Below the pieces are notes generated by a model. It saw only the letters and a list, made by a program, of their open reading frames with translations. It did no database searches and was not told the origin of the DNA. Shown piece by piece: positions 1-13,748 of a stretch of DNA of 64,000 bases (position 1 is its first letter; each line of letters begins with the position of its first letter). A program made the translations under genes and the position numbers. The DNA comes from Sialis fuliginosa (Eukaryota; Arthropoda; Insecta; Megaloptera; Sialidae): NCBI GenBank assembly GCA_961205875.1, contig OY540821.1, positions 15,438,001 to 15,502,000 of the forward strand, read 5' to 3'.

Positions 1-87
1 TCCGCTTGTTTGTTTTCTATTACGATTTTTGTGTAGATTTAGTCGTTCTATTAATATATTTATACCATATATATAAAAATATATAAA

Positions 88-491
88 AAACTTGTTTGTT
101 TATAGGAGAATTATAAAAACTGACATCATCATTAAAGGTTTGTTAAAGCGACCTGAAAATATAAGTGATGTGTCACCCCTACAGATTTCCCTGTTAGTCG
201 ATATCAAAACGTGTGAATTAAATTTTAATTCTCTGCACATAACTTTCTGTATAGCTCAGATATTAATTAAAGTTACAATTTCACATTGATATGCCACAAA
301 GAAGATAAATCAAAGTTACCTTTGTAGCTTTTCTTTTAATTTTTCGAGAAATATTTTCCATTAGAGGCCTGTTTCACTTTTTCCCAAATTAGAGGTTAAA
401 AATGAAACACACTTTTTTCATTTTTAAAGTCCGTGTTGTATCGTAATGTTCAAATGATGTATGTATTCACTTTTACCCCAGTTGACCCTAC
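88..491 (+). repeat. Family E element, copy 1 (GTAGGGTC-ended)
   Basis: This block matches 13749-14159 on the opposite strand over most of its length, with only scattered differences and indels. Its right end reads TTTACCCCAGTTGACCCTAC; the other copy ends in the matching TTTACCCCACTCGACCCTAC, so the element has inverted termini beginning GTAGGGTC followed by GGGGTAAA. The left terminus is missing or diverged. No ORF is shared between the copies, so it is a non-autonomous DNA element or MITE. Superfamily not assigned. Confidence 0.75.
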
Positions 492-2002
492 TTAAAAATG
501 GTATGTCTATATTATATTAGTTAAATATCAATTGAAGAATGCTAATTCATATGACTGACAGGTATATGTTAAAATAAACTCGTCATTATTGTTTGACAAC
601 CGCTGACACCGATCGCACCATAATCCAGAAATCATCTATTTCAAGGCCACACAATTCTAGTGTCAATCATTTATCTCATGGTCTACTTAGATCAGAAGAA
701 TAGAGCTGTTCTTAGCAAATCTGTAGGTAATGACAGGTTCAAACTCGTTCCAGTGTGACTGACTCTAAACCAAAGAATAATTGCAGTCTAATAGAATCGA
801 GTGGGTTGCGATTCTGCCAGTGCATACTACGTTTAATAACGGTTTGAGATTATATGTTAATGTACCTTGTGCCAAAATATGTGTTCTTTTATTAAAGTTT
901 GCTTTGTGTTTTTCATAGAAAGTATAACAATGATATTGAACTTCTAATAAAATTTTGCTTTGTCGATCAGTATCAATCAATATATTTGGGTTTATGTGTC
1001 TATCACGTATTTTTATGGTATGGCGATGTATTTTGTGTTCTTTTATTTATGTTTTTGATAGAAATTTAAATAATAGTATTCATATTTTTGAAGATATTTA
1101 AATATGAAAATAGTTAAATACATATGTGTCCAATAGGAAGAATTTAATTTGATGGTTAAAGAATAATCCTGGCTTTAAATAGCAATAAACAATATTTTTC
1201 TAAAAGTCTGTCGACAGAAAGCTTATCATTGTTTTTGCAGTGCATTTTCACTTTTATTTAAAAAAATATGTATTACTTTCTTATTCTCTATTATAAAAGC
1301 AAAAATGTCAATGTAGTAAAAAAGTTGCAAACCTTATTTTTTGAAATAGTATTGGAAGTAATATATTAATATATAAATATGTTGATACATCATTTTCAGG
1401 TCACATGTTAAATATGAACTAATAATAAAAATTTTCTATAAAAAAAATAATTAGTCGATATAATTATTCAAAAAATATCAATCTTCCAATTTCCTAAATA
1501 TAGTTAAAATCCATTACACTTTAATTTCTAATTCATCAGCAAATTTCAACAAAATAATAACTATGACAATTTAATAACTAGAATCATGGGCTATGAGATA
1601 CTATATAAATATTAATTCTCATTATAACTCTACGTAGTGTCCATCTAAATCAAATCTTGGCGAGACATTAATTTTTAATTACTGAATATCAAAGATGTTA
1701 TAAAAATCGAGTTGCTAAAATATATTTCAAAAACGGGCACACCCACAATGGAGTTTCTAATTGGCAATGTGTCTGCTTTTATTGAAATAAACATTGTGCA
1801 TTTACATATATTATATATGACACAGTGGCGTACAATCTTAATTATTTAGGGTGACCCATGACACAAATTTATTAGCGTAATAATACGAAAATTAAGAAAT
1901 AAGTTAACTAAAAAAATATTGTATCAACCTGACGCGATATAAGCAATTTTGAAATTTTGATTCGCGTTTATATAATTTTCTTTTCGCTATATACTTGCAT
2001 TA
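492..2002. other. Intergenic AT-rich DNA, no gene seen
   Basis: No supported gene. The stretch at about 560-850 is less AT-rich and of higher complexity than its surroundings, with no match elsewhere in the window. A CAGTGGCGTAC string near 1823 resembles a hAT-type terminus but has no partner. The rest is low-complexity AT-rich sequence. Confidence 0.6.
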
Positions 2003-2377
2003 TACAGTGTATTCTAAGTTGATTAAGACATAGGAAATTTAACATGGGGGCATTTAGAAGTGTTGTAGTAACCTTTGGTCAAATTTAACGATGTGTGATT
2101 GGTGTATTTTGAAATGCCGCCACAAAATTTTATAAAATAGTAATTAGTATTTTGTTTTCAAATTTATATCTGCCAAAAATTATTATTATAATTTTATCTA
2201 GGATGCTTACTTTAATTAAGTTGAAAACAAAATACTGTTGATTAATTTAAAATTTATCAGCGGCATTTCAAAATGAACCAATCACACATGGTTAAATTTG
2301 ACCAAAGGTTACTACAACATTTCTAATTGCCCTTATGTTAAATTTCCTATGTCTTAATCAACTTGGAATACACTGTA
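2003..2377. mobile_element. Family B foldback MITE, copy 1 (Tc1/mariner-type ends)
   Basis: A 371 bp element (2005-2375) flanked by TA on both sides. The termini are CAGTGTATTCTAAGTTGATT and its near-perfect inverse, and the inverted similarity runs about 165 bp inward from each end, so nearly the whole element folds on itself. A TA duplication and a CAGT-start terminus are typical of Tc1/mariner elements. It has no transposase and would depend on one supplied in trans. A second copy, lacking its outer left end, lies at 44304-44627. Confidence 0.88.
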
Positions 2378-3249
2378 AGTGTAGAAAAATAAAATAGTAT
2401 AGGTACACATAGTTTTCATCATTTCAAAATTTAATTAATAACAAAATAAATTGTGCCACGAGTGTGCCTCATCGTGCGTAAGTAAAAAATTACAATGCGT
2501 GAGCGTGAGCAAAAATTACTCACACGTCCAGCCCTCATATGTAGACCTTACTCATGTATTGTATTATACAAATGTTTTATTTGATAAATCGTTGTAAGAA
2601 ATGTTTAATATAATTTATACGCCCATGATAAAGAGTTAGTTTTAATTTATACAATAAGTTTTTGTCAGTAGCTGTAAATATGTATCAGGCTTAATAAATA
2701 TGTTAATGATCTTTTACATTTCATCTGCCGTAGGTAAAATATTATGACAACTATAAATAAACCATAATTATTGTAATCAATAAAAAATGTAAAATGCGTG
2801 ACACTGACATAGCAGGATCCAAAACGACAAGAATATTGATTATTCTTGAAGAAATGTATCTTCATGTTTAATAACAGGGCTATGAAAATTACTGTTCTAT
2901 AATTTTAGAACCATTCAGAAGTAAAGATGACTGTAGTATATTTATACAGCTGATTTTATAATAGAACTGATTACAATAGCGCGGTTCACATTATGGAATG
3001 TCTACTGTAACTTCATTTTTTGTAGATTTCCAGTGCGGACAATGAAATGAATTTATTATTTATATTGAAAAAATTACATTACAGAAAAATCACAAACTGT
3101 TAATTTTTTTGTAGTCGTTTTAGAGTAAGAAATTTTTACACCTCTCAGCAGCAATAACATTATAGTTAAATAATTTAAATTATACATAATTTAAATAATT
3201 TCTGATAATGATATACGGTTATAGGGTCATTTAGTTTGCAAAATTAGGG
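2378..3249. other. Intergenic AT-rich DNA, no gene seen
   Basis: No supported gene. A GCGTGAGCGTGAG segment near 2494 has a weak counterpart near 41300. A 34 bp AT-only inverted repeat with one mismatch lies at about 3168-3201. Nothing else recognisable. Confidence 0.55.
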
Positions 3250-3600
3250 CGAAAATTAATTGGGTATAGAATGTAACAGCCAAGTGCGTGTTGGGCACGC
3301 ATATGATAGGGTTCCGTAGTCATTCTCACTACGATTTATTAGAAAGTTATTCCAAAAAGTTTCATAAACTATTTTTGCCATAGTGTTCGTTATATTTTTA
3401 TTGAAAACTACATTCTGAAATTTTCTCAGATTTTTTCTGCTAACCACATTGAAAAGCAAATATATCGTGACTGAAGGGTTAAAATCAAAAGGTCATATAA
3501 CATTTTTGTTGCATTTTACGAGATCTATCTAAAGACACCCCACTTAATGGGATAAGTGAAAAAAAATTGAATATACTTTCCAGTCCAAAAAAAAAAATTT
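3250..3600 (+). repeat. Degenerate dispersed repeat with GGGTTCCGTAG block, copy 1
   Basis: Contains GTGCGTGTTGGGCACGC followed by AGGGTTCCGTAG, a combination I associate with old lepidopteran dispersed repeats. Its second half (about 3400-3590) matches 18090-18330 in the same orientation, sharing ATTGAAAAGCAAA, a block around AAATCAAAAGGTCA, and CTATCTAAAGACA. No intact ORF. Probably a decayed transposon. Confidence 0.6.
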
Positions 3601-6600
3601 TCATGCATTTTTTTTTATTCCAAAGGGATCAATAAATATTCTGGGCCTAATTTTGTAAACGAAATGGCCTCCAGCAACTGCTCTAATAACGTAATTGATT
3701 TGTAGATAAAATTGTTTTATTTGTTGCTTGAAACTAGATTATTGTTTAGATTTACTAAACCCTGGTAGTGTATTCTAATATATTCGATCAATTAAAATAA
3801 AACTACGAAAAAAATGTTAATAATGACACTTTTTACAAACTATTTCTCAGTAAATAAAAATAGTACAAAACAGTATCAAATTATACCAAAAGAATATTTT
3901 CGTATTTCTTAAACGAATTGCCAGAAAGAATCTAAGAAAATTAGTTAAAACTTCTACCACGCGCACCCAGTCTTCCAAACTAATAACTCAAAATAACCAC
4001 ATACAAAAACCATCGACAACTTACATGGGAGACTGGATACATTTCTCACGCAAGTTTTGTTTGCTTCAAAACGTTTTCAGTAAAACCAATTAAATTCAAC
4101 TCGTTGTGAATCAAAAAAAGACAAGAAATTTCGTGAGTAAATGTGACTGACAAAGACGGAACATATACATTATTGAGTTAATAATAATTGTTGCCAGGGG
4201 CAAGTTAAGAGACACAAAAAATATTTATTATAAATAAATGATTATGTAGAGCAGATTTTAGCTTGGAAAGAATGTGGTTCAGAAAAAAAGTTGTGTAACT
4301 TCTTGAATGATATTACGAGTGTTTGTGTCTATTGAGTTGGTATGCATGTGTGTGTGTGTGTGTTACACTGTTAAGTCAGAATCATATTTTATTTAGACAT
4401 AATATATGATTCTCGTGTGAATACTCAATAAGTTTTAAAATGAAAAAAATTCAGCATATTAAAAAAATGTTAATGTCTATATTTACTTCTGTTATATTTT
4501 ATACTGACTGTAAAACTGTTTTTGTTGAATATAAGACATTTGTTTATGTATTTAAATTAATACATTTTTCAAATTATGTAATAAACAAACATATTAAAAA
4601 TGTTTAATTATATTTTTACACGTGAAATATAGAGAAAAAAATTATATTTTTGTACCAAAATTTTAACTAATTATTTACTTTATCTTATAATTTATTTCAT
4701 ACAAAAAAAATATATGTTTACTATTATTTTGAAAGATTTAAAAATATAAACACTGAAGACTGCAGAAAATATTTTTATCGGTGTACATCTATCTACAGTT
4801 TAGAACTGATACAATATAATTTAAATTATTTAATGTAAAAATGAATGAAACGCTACGTTAGAAAAACGTGTTTTTCTGGAAACATCCAACAGGTGTATAG
4901 ATCGTCAGATAACTGAGAGGAATTGATTAGCTTGTAAGGTATCGATCTATTGACAAGTCATTTTTTGTAACAAAAAACTGTATCAACAATATTCATTATA
5001 AATACCACATTTCTATACGCTAGCAATCAATGAATATAGAAGATCAAAATCGTTTTATTAAACTGAGTTATGCAGTATTTGATTCTGGATGAAAGTCTTT
5101 TCTTATACATATTTTTGTTAGTTTTTTTTTTAATACATACCTGACTTAATTAATTCATCACAATTACCTTTGTTATTTATATGTATATATTTCAGTTATA
5201 AAATAATATGATACATGCTTGCCCTAATTCAATTATCCTCAACGTTAATATATTGTAGGGTCTTAGGCTTGATAAAGTGAAAATCCCATAAAAACCGGTT
5301 CACTAGATTTTTCATCATGTAAAAAAACTATCAAAATTACTCAAAGTCAAAATATTTGTACAGGGAAAACCTACAGTGAACCTTGTGAGATGGTCATTGT
5401 CTTGGTGAAACATTTTTGGTACCCATCGTGCGCAAAGCTTTTTCATATATAAACAATTTTGACAGTATTCTAGTTAAGGTTGGGAAGCATAAAGATTTTT
5501 GTTTATTTCGCCATCTATATGTAAGACCAAAGACTTTTTAGTCCATGTATTATTAAGAATGTAGTTCTACAATTATAAAATTAGTTGTATTGTTTATGAA
5601 AATTATTTTACTAATTAAGTGTTTGGCATAAAAAAAATTAATACGATATTTCCGTTAACAGTTAACATAGAAAAGTGGAATTTACAAAAAGAATATAGTA
5701 TTATTCTTATTTTTTTGTAATTAAATTTTATAAAGTCCATTTAGAACTAGATTATAAATTAAATTAATTACACAGGAAAATAAAATTCATACTAATAAGG
5801 AAACGCGGTCTCATAAACTTCTACAAACCGCAGAAAAAATCTCAGTAGGTAAGTACATGAAAATGTGCACGCAAATATAATTATATTTAATTGATATTTA
5901 TAAAAGAATAAATTATTTTTGTGGTTACCAAAAACGAATAGTGAATTTGTTAAATCAATCGCTTTATTTATTTACTTTATATTTTTTTGTTTTCTTATAA
6001 AAAATAATTGAAATAAGACATTTTATTTGCGCTGTCTCCCAGATACAAAAGATTTAGACAGAAGAAATTATAAAGAACACAAAATAAGATAATACTTAAA
6101 ATAGGAAACTATTGTTTCTATGTAAGCTCATAATTTTTCGGTCAAAATTTTCAAAAAATAGAGTTGATTTTTAATGTAATAAAATAGTAAAACTTTCGAA
6201 GGGGGTTCCGTAAAGAGGTTTTTTATAATTAATTATTTTAAAATACATTAATTGAAACCAATGTGCTTGCTTTTTCGCATTTTGAGCCAATTAATTTTTA
6301 ATGTACTTATGTAAGGAGAGGTAGAAAATTTAAAAAAATATCTTAATGGACTCCCTATCGAAATTATGACTTATAAATATGACAATTATTATTATAAAAA
6401 TGTAAAATATGTTCTAAGGTCATGGTAATTAACTGTATTTTAGTATATAGAAGTACTAATGTTCTAAATTTCAAAGAAAACTAAACAAAATTCTATACCC
6501 CGTACAAAGTGTTGACAAGCAAGACAATTTTATTCAATTTACCGAATATTAAATTAATTTCATATTTATTTGCATATTTTAACTTTATTAATTTGGGTTT

Positions 6601-8020
6601 TGGAATGATGCAAATATTTATCTGAGATGCTAATTAAACGTTTCTCATTTTGCATTAATAATAATATAACACACAATTATATTTCTCTAATGAAAATCAA
6701 AGCGACATAATATTAAATTATCTGATTTGTTTAAAAACTTACACATAAATGATTTTAATATACGTATAATTCAGACTAAAACTTTCTGTTGCATTATACA
6801 TTTTAAACTTGTAATTATAATATCTAAGCATGTTTATGTGAGTTAGCAGTGAACACTGCATGCATTACCGTATTATTTCCATTGGCGTCTCGAGAAATTA
6901 ACTAATGGGGATTAAAAAAAATATAATGAAAATAAACATTTGTATAATTTTTCTTAAAGTTCATCTTCATGAACAGAAATAATTGGTTAAAGCATAAAAT
7001 AATGTACCCTCTTAAAGTTCCGTATGTACATCATACCTATTAATGACTAGCATTTGTTGTTGATATACTTAAGTATCACTAAATCCCTATTCCTAGGATT
7101 TTTTTAGATTTTTTTAAGGTAGTGGAGAGGACATATGTTTCGAGCCTTTGCTTGACCCGTTGTTATTCAAAAATATGGTCAAGTTCTTCAGATTAAGACC
7201 TACAGTTTGATGCTAAACATGCCTAGGTATATAAAAAAAGCCTAACTTTAGCTTTAGTGTACTTACTATCACTGAAAAAAATGTTCTGGGTGTCATAAAG
7301 TTATTTTAAAATTAAAATTTTCTAATTTATATAGTTTAATACGTATTTTGCTGTAACGGGCAGCAGAACAGCTCATAGAAAGTATAATATAGCCAAAAAC
7401 CAAATTTATAAACAGTGAATAAAATGATATTAATTTTTTTCTGGTTTTTTGGAAACTACTTAACCAATCAAGTATCTGACAAAAAAAATGTATAATTAAA
7501 AATTTATTAATATTACAAAAATCCCTTATACACCCTGTACTTTACCTACCACTGTAAAAGTATATACATTGTGTACAAATGCTGTAGACTGTAGAGTAAT
7601 GTAGAATGAAGTTATCTTACAATCTATGATAATTACTGAACGCCAATTTTGTAAACCGCAACTGTATACCGGTATAAAATGTTAATTATAACGTATTGTT
7701 ACATACTAGAAACAGTAGGGAATGGCTTAACAGTATTGTTTCATAACATCAACCTTGTAAACAAATCAATTACACTAGGGAATAAACAAAAGAGTAACGT
7801 ATAACCTAGAAAATATATAACCACCTACATATGTGACCTTGGTAATTGTCATATATACAAGAATTCAGGGAGGTATGGGAACACTTATTGTTTGATAAAA
7901 ATTATCTATTGTTAACAAAATTCAATTAGACGCATATTCATTAGTTATAATTTTTTTCTTTAATAAATCAGTTTGAACTCTCTAATTTCAACAGTTATTC
8001 AGTGGGTTACATAAAATATA
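3601..8020. other. Long AT-rich intergenic stretch, no gene seen
   Basis: About 4.4 kb without a supported gene. Contents: a TG dinucleotide run near 4348-4363; a short LINE/SINE-like tail at about 5277-5325 (GTGAAAATCCCATAAAAACC followed by GGTTCACTAG); a GGGGGTTCCGTAAAG block near 6200; and CACCCTGTA near 7531, a motif frequent at insect transposon ends. The remainder is homopolymer-rich AT sequence. Confidence 0.55.
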
Positions 8021-8065
8021 AATAATCACGATTAATTAATCGTCTGTTTTCAAACCATGATAGCG
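8021..8065 (+). repeat. Half copy of TTAA-type MITE (family J end)
   Basis: Shares TCACGATTA, then GTTTTCAAACCATGAT, with the arms of the complete foldback element at 14955-15135. Only one arm is present, with no TTAA flank and no second arm, so this is a solo end or truncated copy. Confidence 0.5.
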
Positions 8066-8211
8066 GATTTAATATATTTTAGATTTAACAAGCCACCAAG
8101 TGCATTATTTTAAAATTCAAAAAAGTGTTTTAATTTCCACTATTACTTTAAACTAATTGTAAGCACATTTTATAGACTTTAAAAAAGTATGCAGTTTTTT
8201 TATAAAGATTA

Positions 8212-8442
8212 ATATCCGGTATTGTGAAGGTACTAGCAAATTTGCTAGCCTAGCAAGCACTTTCAAATGGGGTATTAATTCTGTGATAGTATCTATGGAT
8301 TAGCTATAGAATTTAGAAAAGTGATACTTCAATGTACAAAATAATTTTCATAATATTGCCACTGTTTTAAATACCACGCGAGCGCGAAAATTGAAACTTG
8401 AAGAGAACTGTCAGATAGGCTAGAAACCTCATTTGAAAGTGC
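8212..8442 (-). mobile_element. Family A MITE, copy A1 (3' end truncated)
   Basis: Begins TATCCGGTATTGTGAAGG, followed by the palindromic arm AGCAAATTTGCTAGC that marks this family. The interior matches A2, A3 and A8 in inverse orientation, including the ATAATTTTCATAATATTGCC block. The far end stops after CATTTGAAAGTGCG without the outer inverted repeat. No coding capacity. The inside of the arm is itself palindromic, so the ends would form cruciforms. Confidence 0.82.
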
Positions 8443-8979
8443 GAATTTTCCGTAGATACATCTATTTCTAAATGCACTGAACTAGTTAGGTTAATTAATG
8501 TTCTATTCCAAATTAAAAAAAAATATATTTTTCTTTTTATGCATTTAAATTAATTATTAGGTAGGTAAATACACTTACGTGATGAATAACAAAAGAATAT
8601 TTCCTTAATTCATATAAAATTTTAATTTAATTAAAACTCTGCGTATTCGTTTACCCTTATTATAATTTAAAGTATAATTACCACAATTATTAAATCGTAA
8701 TTAGTTCAAAATATTTACTTGACAATTCCCGTATAAAGTTCATAACCATCTGCTAGTTTTTGTTTTACTGTAGCTCGAAAAATGTCAATTAACTCTACTA
8801 GCTTACATGATAACAAAGAGCTATCTTCATGTCCTTACCTACCTGACAATATATGCATATCATTATACCAATCCCCATGAATAAAAGCTGCAAGCACGTT
8901 TAATTTTCCAACGCATAATCATCACTTAATATTAACGGGTTAAACTTTGAATACCTACACAGAAAGAGGCACCATTAAT

Positions 8980-9175
8980 CAAATGTTAAAACTTTAACGC
9001 AAAACCGACGTTTTTACCATAATGAACAATGAGCGAGTATGTCTTTTGTTTCGCCCGGTCGCTACGTCTGTCCTTGTTCAACCTCACACCTCGCATCATA
9101 TTACAAGTGGCTAATGAACTTGGAGCGCGTAATTAACAGAGTATAATTAATTAGATAAATTAATGGTTACATTTT
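8980..9175. promoter_or_regulatory. Candidate non-coding regulatory island
   Basis: A higher-complexity stretch in AT-rich surroundings, with CpG-containing sequence (TTTCGCCCGGTCGCTACGTC) followed by several TAATTA cores between about 9130 and 9165. TAATTA is a homeodomain core but common in AT-rich DNA. No match elsewhere in the window, so it does not look like a repeat. Function is inference only. Confidence 0.2.
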
Positions 9176-9514
9176 ACTTAATATAAAACAGTTCTTCCCA
9201 TTCTTATGTCGTGAGATATTGGACAGGAGTGGAGTTTTAAGATATAATGGACCACTTATATTATTGTAAATATAATATATTCTAAAGAAGTTGCAGAGTC
9301 AATTATTATTAGTAAATTATAAACTAGCATCTATTATGAAAAAGTTTGTTCGGCATTCTGCATCATACTTTTCTTGCTCCAAATCGGAAACTGAAAAATC
9401 GGGTATCCGAAACTATTTCCAAAATAAATAGATTTTTACTCCTGAAACCGAAACTATACCCGAATTAATTATTCCGGATAGCCAAGAAACACAAATTATA
9501 AATTAAAAAATTAA

Positions 9515-9842
9515 AAAGTTAATTGTCCCATTTCAGACTAGTAGATCAAACCTGAGAACGACGGAAACCGAGTCTTTTTCCCATTCGATTAACAAGGGAA
9601 AATTGATTTTTTAAGAATAGCTCGTTGAAAAATGTATTTATTTTAATTTCTCACAGCAGAATATTATAGAGGATTAAATTTCCTACAAAAAAATCCTATA
9701 CAAGTGCTCAATTCATAGATCCAGTATATCTTAAAAAAAAACTATAAAATTTTTTAAATAAACATTTTAAAAGTTACTGGATTTATGAATTGAGCACTTA
9801 AGGTTTGATCTAAGAGTCTGAAATTTTGGGACAATTAACTTT
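9515..9842. repeat. Foldback element with one-sided insertion
   Basis: The outer arms AAAGTTAATTGTCCCA (left) and TGGGACAATTAACTTT (right) are inverted copies, followed inward by CAGACT and AGATCAAACCT on the left and their complements on the right. A further pair, AGTGCTCAATTCATAGATCC and its inverse, lies at about 9705 and 9780. About 150 bp between the two left-arm blocks (9553-9703) has no counterpart in the right arm, suggesting a later insertion or a right-arm deletion. Superfamily unknown; no ORF. Confidence 0.7.
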
Positions 9843-11150
9843 TGATCCAAAAACTAAAACATAGGCTAATGGGGCCGAAAATAAAAAAATAAAAAAACCA
9901 CTAGTATACAATATACACAAAGAAACAAATATCAGTTAGAATAATAATTGAACTGAATACGCCGCTGTAAATTATTCATTGAAGAAGTTTTCATTCAGTG
10001 CCATTGTTACAATATATCTAAAGACTTTTGTATTATAGACACAAGTATTGTCTCAACGTTGTCGTTCCTTACTCTCTTTCCTTTACATTATAACGAGGAA
10101 ATTTTCAAAACAAAAGCCGATCTACCTACTGCACATTAATGTACATATATTTACTCCGATTTATCTTAGAATAGTAGGCGAACAATTTATTTAAGTTTTA
10201 TCAAGGAAAACTGAAATGTAGAGATATTATCCAATAAAAATATAATGGGAATTTAGTTTGTAAAGATAACGCATTCATGGATTTTTTTTTAATAATACTG
10301 AATGTGAAAATTTTTACATAAAAAACCACAATCAAAATAGAATGTAACATTGCAGAGGCATGAGTTCGAAGGTCTACTGTATTTACATAAAAAATAGCCC
10401 TTAAAATGTATATTAATTTTAAAAAGTGTAATAAACGGGGCATTTTATGGAAGAATATATTATAACAAACAAAATCATAAATGTACGAAGGAAAAAATGA
10501 AAATCTTAGGTACATACGTATATGGTATTATTCTTCCTTAAAATAAAAAATGAGTTTAATAGGGTAGAGAGAGAAACGCAGTTTCGCGTCTCATTTTCTG
10601 TAATAAAAACATAAAAAAAGAAATATACTATATGTTATTTTCAATGACCTCGTTTTATAACTTTTTTTATAGTGGAAATTCTTTAAAACCTTTTCGTAAT
10701 TTGTCTATACAGATATGTATTGCATTTTATCTTCTCCGAAAACACGAAGAATCGTTCATGATATATGCTACGTTAATAGAATCATCGTTAACTGAAGCAT
10801 ATAGTTTATATTTTTAATGTTCGTTTGAACTTTGAATACTTAATTATACATAATTAATACAATTGAAATAGGAATTGGTATATACTTTCAACAAAAATAA
10901 ATTCTGCTCGAACCTATATAAAAGTTTTAAAATTGATATTCCTATGATAAAGTATAATTTTCTGCAAATCTGAATCGAGTTTTAATTAATATAAAAGAAA
11001 CTTTTAACGGTTCATTATAAAAACTTTTAAAGTTAGTTTTTTTTTTGTAATTACATTTTTTTTCGAATTATTATTTGTTTGGTAATTAAACAATGTACAA
11101 AACTTCAGTTAAATATTATGTGAATTAATTTATAACATTAATAAATTATA
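9843..11150. other. Intergenic AT-rich DNA, no gene seen
   Basis: No supported gene. A 104-codon minus-strand ORF at 10201-10515 is rich in F, I and L as expected from AT-rich chance translation and shows no domain. A GC-containing stem-like string (GAGAAACGCAGTTTCGCGTC) lies near 10570. Nothing else stands out. Confidence 0.55.
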
Positions 11151-11565
11151 TAAGGTACAGGCACTAGTTATAACCGCTATAAGAGCAAGGTTTACTGTTT
11201 TTGTGATTGACGGGCTTCTTTTTTGTAATTCTCATGAACTCATATTGCTAATAAAATAAGTAACTCTTTATTTAATCAATTTAATTACCAAAGTCCGCAA
11301 ATATCGTTTTTTTTTCAATTATAGCCTTTTATTTTGTTTGTTTTTTTCTCCAGTAATGGATAAAGTAAAACCATTAATGTGCAATAATTTAAATGTCCAC
11401 CATTGGTCGATTGTCATCAAATTACGCTGTAAGACAGTTAAATGTATATAGATTAATATTCAGAAATGGTAGTAATCGAATATCAATAAATATTTCTAAT
11501 TCAGTACATTTAATTAAAAAATAACCATTACTGGGGTCATATCCAAGACTGGTGCCAGTACCTTA
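11151..11565 (+). mobile_element. Family D element, full copy D1 (TA-flanked)
   Basis: A 411 bp element (11153-11563) between TA dinucleotides. Its ends are AGGTACAGGCACTAGTTAT and the inverse of AGGTACTGGCACCAGTCTTG. The interior carries conserved blocks shared with the partial copies: GCCGCTATAAGAGCAAG-like sequence near the left end, AATTACCAAAGTCCGC in the middle, and TTCAGAAATGGTAGTAATC towards the right. It is non-coding. The TA duplication suggests Tc1/mariner mobilisation, but the terminal motif is not one I recognise. Confidence 0.82.
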
Positions 11566-13557
11566 CATTATTATCAATTACCGTACTGATAATAAAGAAT
11601 ATATTCAGAAGCCAGAACACCTAAAGATAACATAGCATATAATAAAAAATTATGCATTTTTAGACATACACAAAATAAATATTTTTATCGTCAACGTGTT
11701 ACAAGGACGTTATTTTTATTTGCCCAAACCTAATTACATCTCTGTATAGGCTACCAATTTCCTTACCAGTCCCTGTAAACGCAGTATAAAATTATTATAA
11801 TTCAAGACACGTCTGTGCCACAGCTTTCTCAAAACTCAAAATTACTCATATCTTCATCTACTTTATAAGCAATCTACTATGGCTTTATCTCCCTCTTTCT
11901 CTCTTGTTCCATCTCACTCAAGCAATAAGCAATCTATTACGACTTCTCTCTCTTGCTCGTGTATTTTTATGTAAGAGGAATCACTCACACAGATAGGACG
12001 TGCATATTGCCTATCGTATATAATATAAGCTCCCATTTCTTCAGAGCTTCAACTGTTGTTGTTTTACAGGCCTAAGTAATTTTGTTTTCAGAATTTTTAT
12101 TTTGTAATTTTGTACAATATAAATTTTACATGTATATTCTGTTTCGTATGTGACAAATTATTATGATGCTGCCTTGGTATAATTTTTGTTCTAGCGTTGG
12201 CTCCTTAGTGTCCTCCCTAAAGAATATATTTTGCTATGTAGAGGACATCATTTTATATGTTCAGTAAAAATTTCAAGTGTCTAGCTATTTTGCTTTGGCT
12301 GGGACAATAAGATTAATAGAGTTTCTTCGGAACCCTAAAAAGATATAAAACAATAGATTGGTTAGAATTCATCATAGATATCCATAAACAAAAAAAAACT
12401 ATCGTCAGGTTTGTAAAAATACGTTGAATTCACATTCCTTGTAACTGATTACGGGACATATATATTACATGCCATATATATTCCTAATCGAATAAAAGAG
12501 GCCGTTATCGATTCACATAAAATTCTACCATTATACTGTTAGGGTTCGCGAACATTAAAAATAAATGTAGAATAAGACCGACGAGTCCAATAATACAATT
12601 GTTTTACATAGATATTTAAATTTATTAAATGAATATCTTCTTTTAGGAAGGTTTTTTTGTTTGAAAATTTGAAATATAACCCATTTAAACACAAAAGTTG
12701 TTATCTTTTTTGTCAGTGTTAAATGTATTTGTCAAAATGTAATATATTTTTAAATCAATGATTTTGGTTCGGATTCTAGTTCAGGTTCAAAACATGCAAA
12801 CAATTTGGATTCAGATTCTAAAAAAATTGTTCCACATCTTAAAATTAAAATTATCAATTATACGAGGTGAAGGGGAGGGTACGATTTATATTCGGGTTCA
12901 AATTCAGGTCTCTAGTTCAAATATTGAACTTGATTGTTAAAATACGAAACACAGTTAACAGTAAATAAATCTTACATTAGTAGTATTATCTTGTTTAATA
13001 TTACTTTAAAAAAACACATTTCTTAACAACTATGTTATATTCATCTGAACATACCATCATCAACAAAAATAAATAAAAACATTTATTTAGCGACCACCGC
13101 AGAAGCTCCGAGGATTTTAACACAATTGTCAATATTGGCCAAACGTATGTATTTGCTTTATAGTGAATTTTAAGAAAATCAATAAATCATACCAACTCTA
13201 CCAGATGGTATGCCACTAGTAGTTTATAGGTTCTTGAAATTTGTATAAACATTGTTTATTTTGATTTCAAGTACTCTGACACGTACCGGTTTGTTTAGTA
13301 CTGAAATGTACCGACAGATGTCGCTCTTCTTGCTTCACTCATTAATGCTGGATGACTGGTATTGTTTGTTTTTGACGAGCTTGTTGTCAGAAAATCAAGT
13401 ATATGACAATTCTTATTACGAATTAAGATGCATATAATATTGTAGAATTTTTGTTTTAAATTAGGTTTTTTTTATCAATGAAGTTTTTAAATATTTACGA
13501 ATGATATTAACAAAAAGTGATGAATTAAGATAACAATATATTTAAATAAAAAATAGA
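11566..13557. other. Intergenic DNA, no gene seen
   Basis: No supported gene. A pyrimidine-rich stretch with TCTCTCTC runs lies at about 11880-11970. A decayed TTCGGAACCCTAAAAAG block near 12327 resembles the lepidopteran GGGTTCCG repeat. At about 12757-12930, GGTTC-rich sequence (CGGATTCTAGTTCAGGTTC) looks like a decayed simple repeat. A 61-codon ORF at 13252-13437 has no recognisable domain. Confidence 0.55.
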
Positions 13558-13740
13558 TAAGGTTCTGGCACCAGTTATGGCCGCTATAAGAGCAAGATGT
13601 ACTATTTTTGTGATTGACGGGCTTCTTTTTGTAATTCTCATGAACTCGTGTTACTAATAAAACAAGTAACTTTTTATTTAATCAATTTAATTACCAAAGT
13701 CCGCAATTATAGTTTTTTTTTTAATTATAACTTTTTAAAA
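13558..13740 (+). mobile_element. Family D element, left half (D2)
   Basis: Starts at TA plus AGGTTCTGGCACCAG and matches D1 through GGCCGCTATAAGAGCAAG, CTCATGAACTCGTG and AATTACCAAAGTCCGC, then stops. The right half is absent; family E copy 2 begins within about 15 bp. The join suggests insertion of one element into or beside the other. Confidence 0.8.
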
Positions 13741-13748
13741 TATTTACG

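Noticed and set aside
10201-10515. 104-codon minus-strand ORF
   Set aside because: Hydrophobic translation of AT-rich DNA; no domain, no conserved partner.
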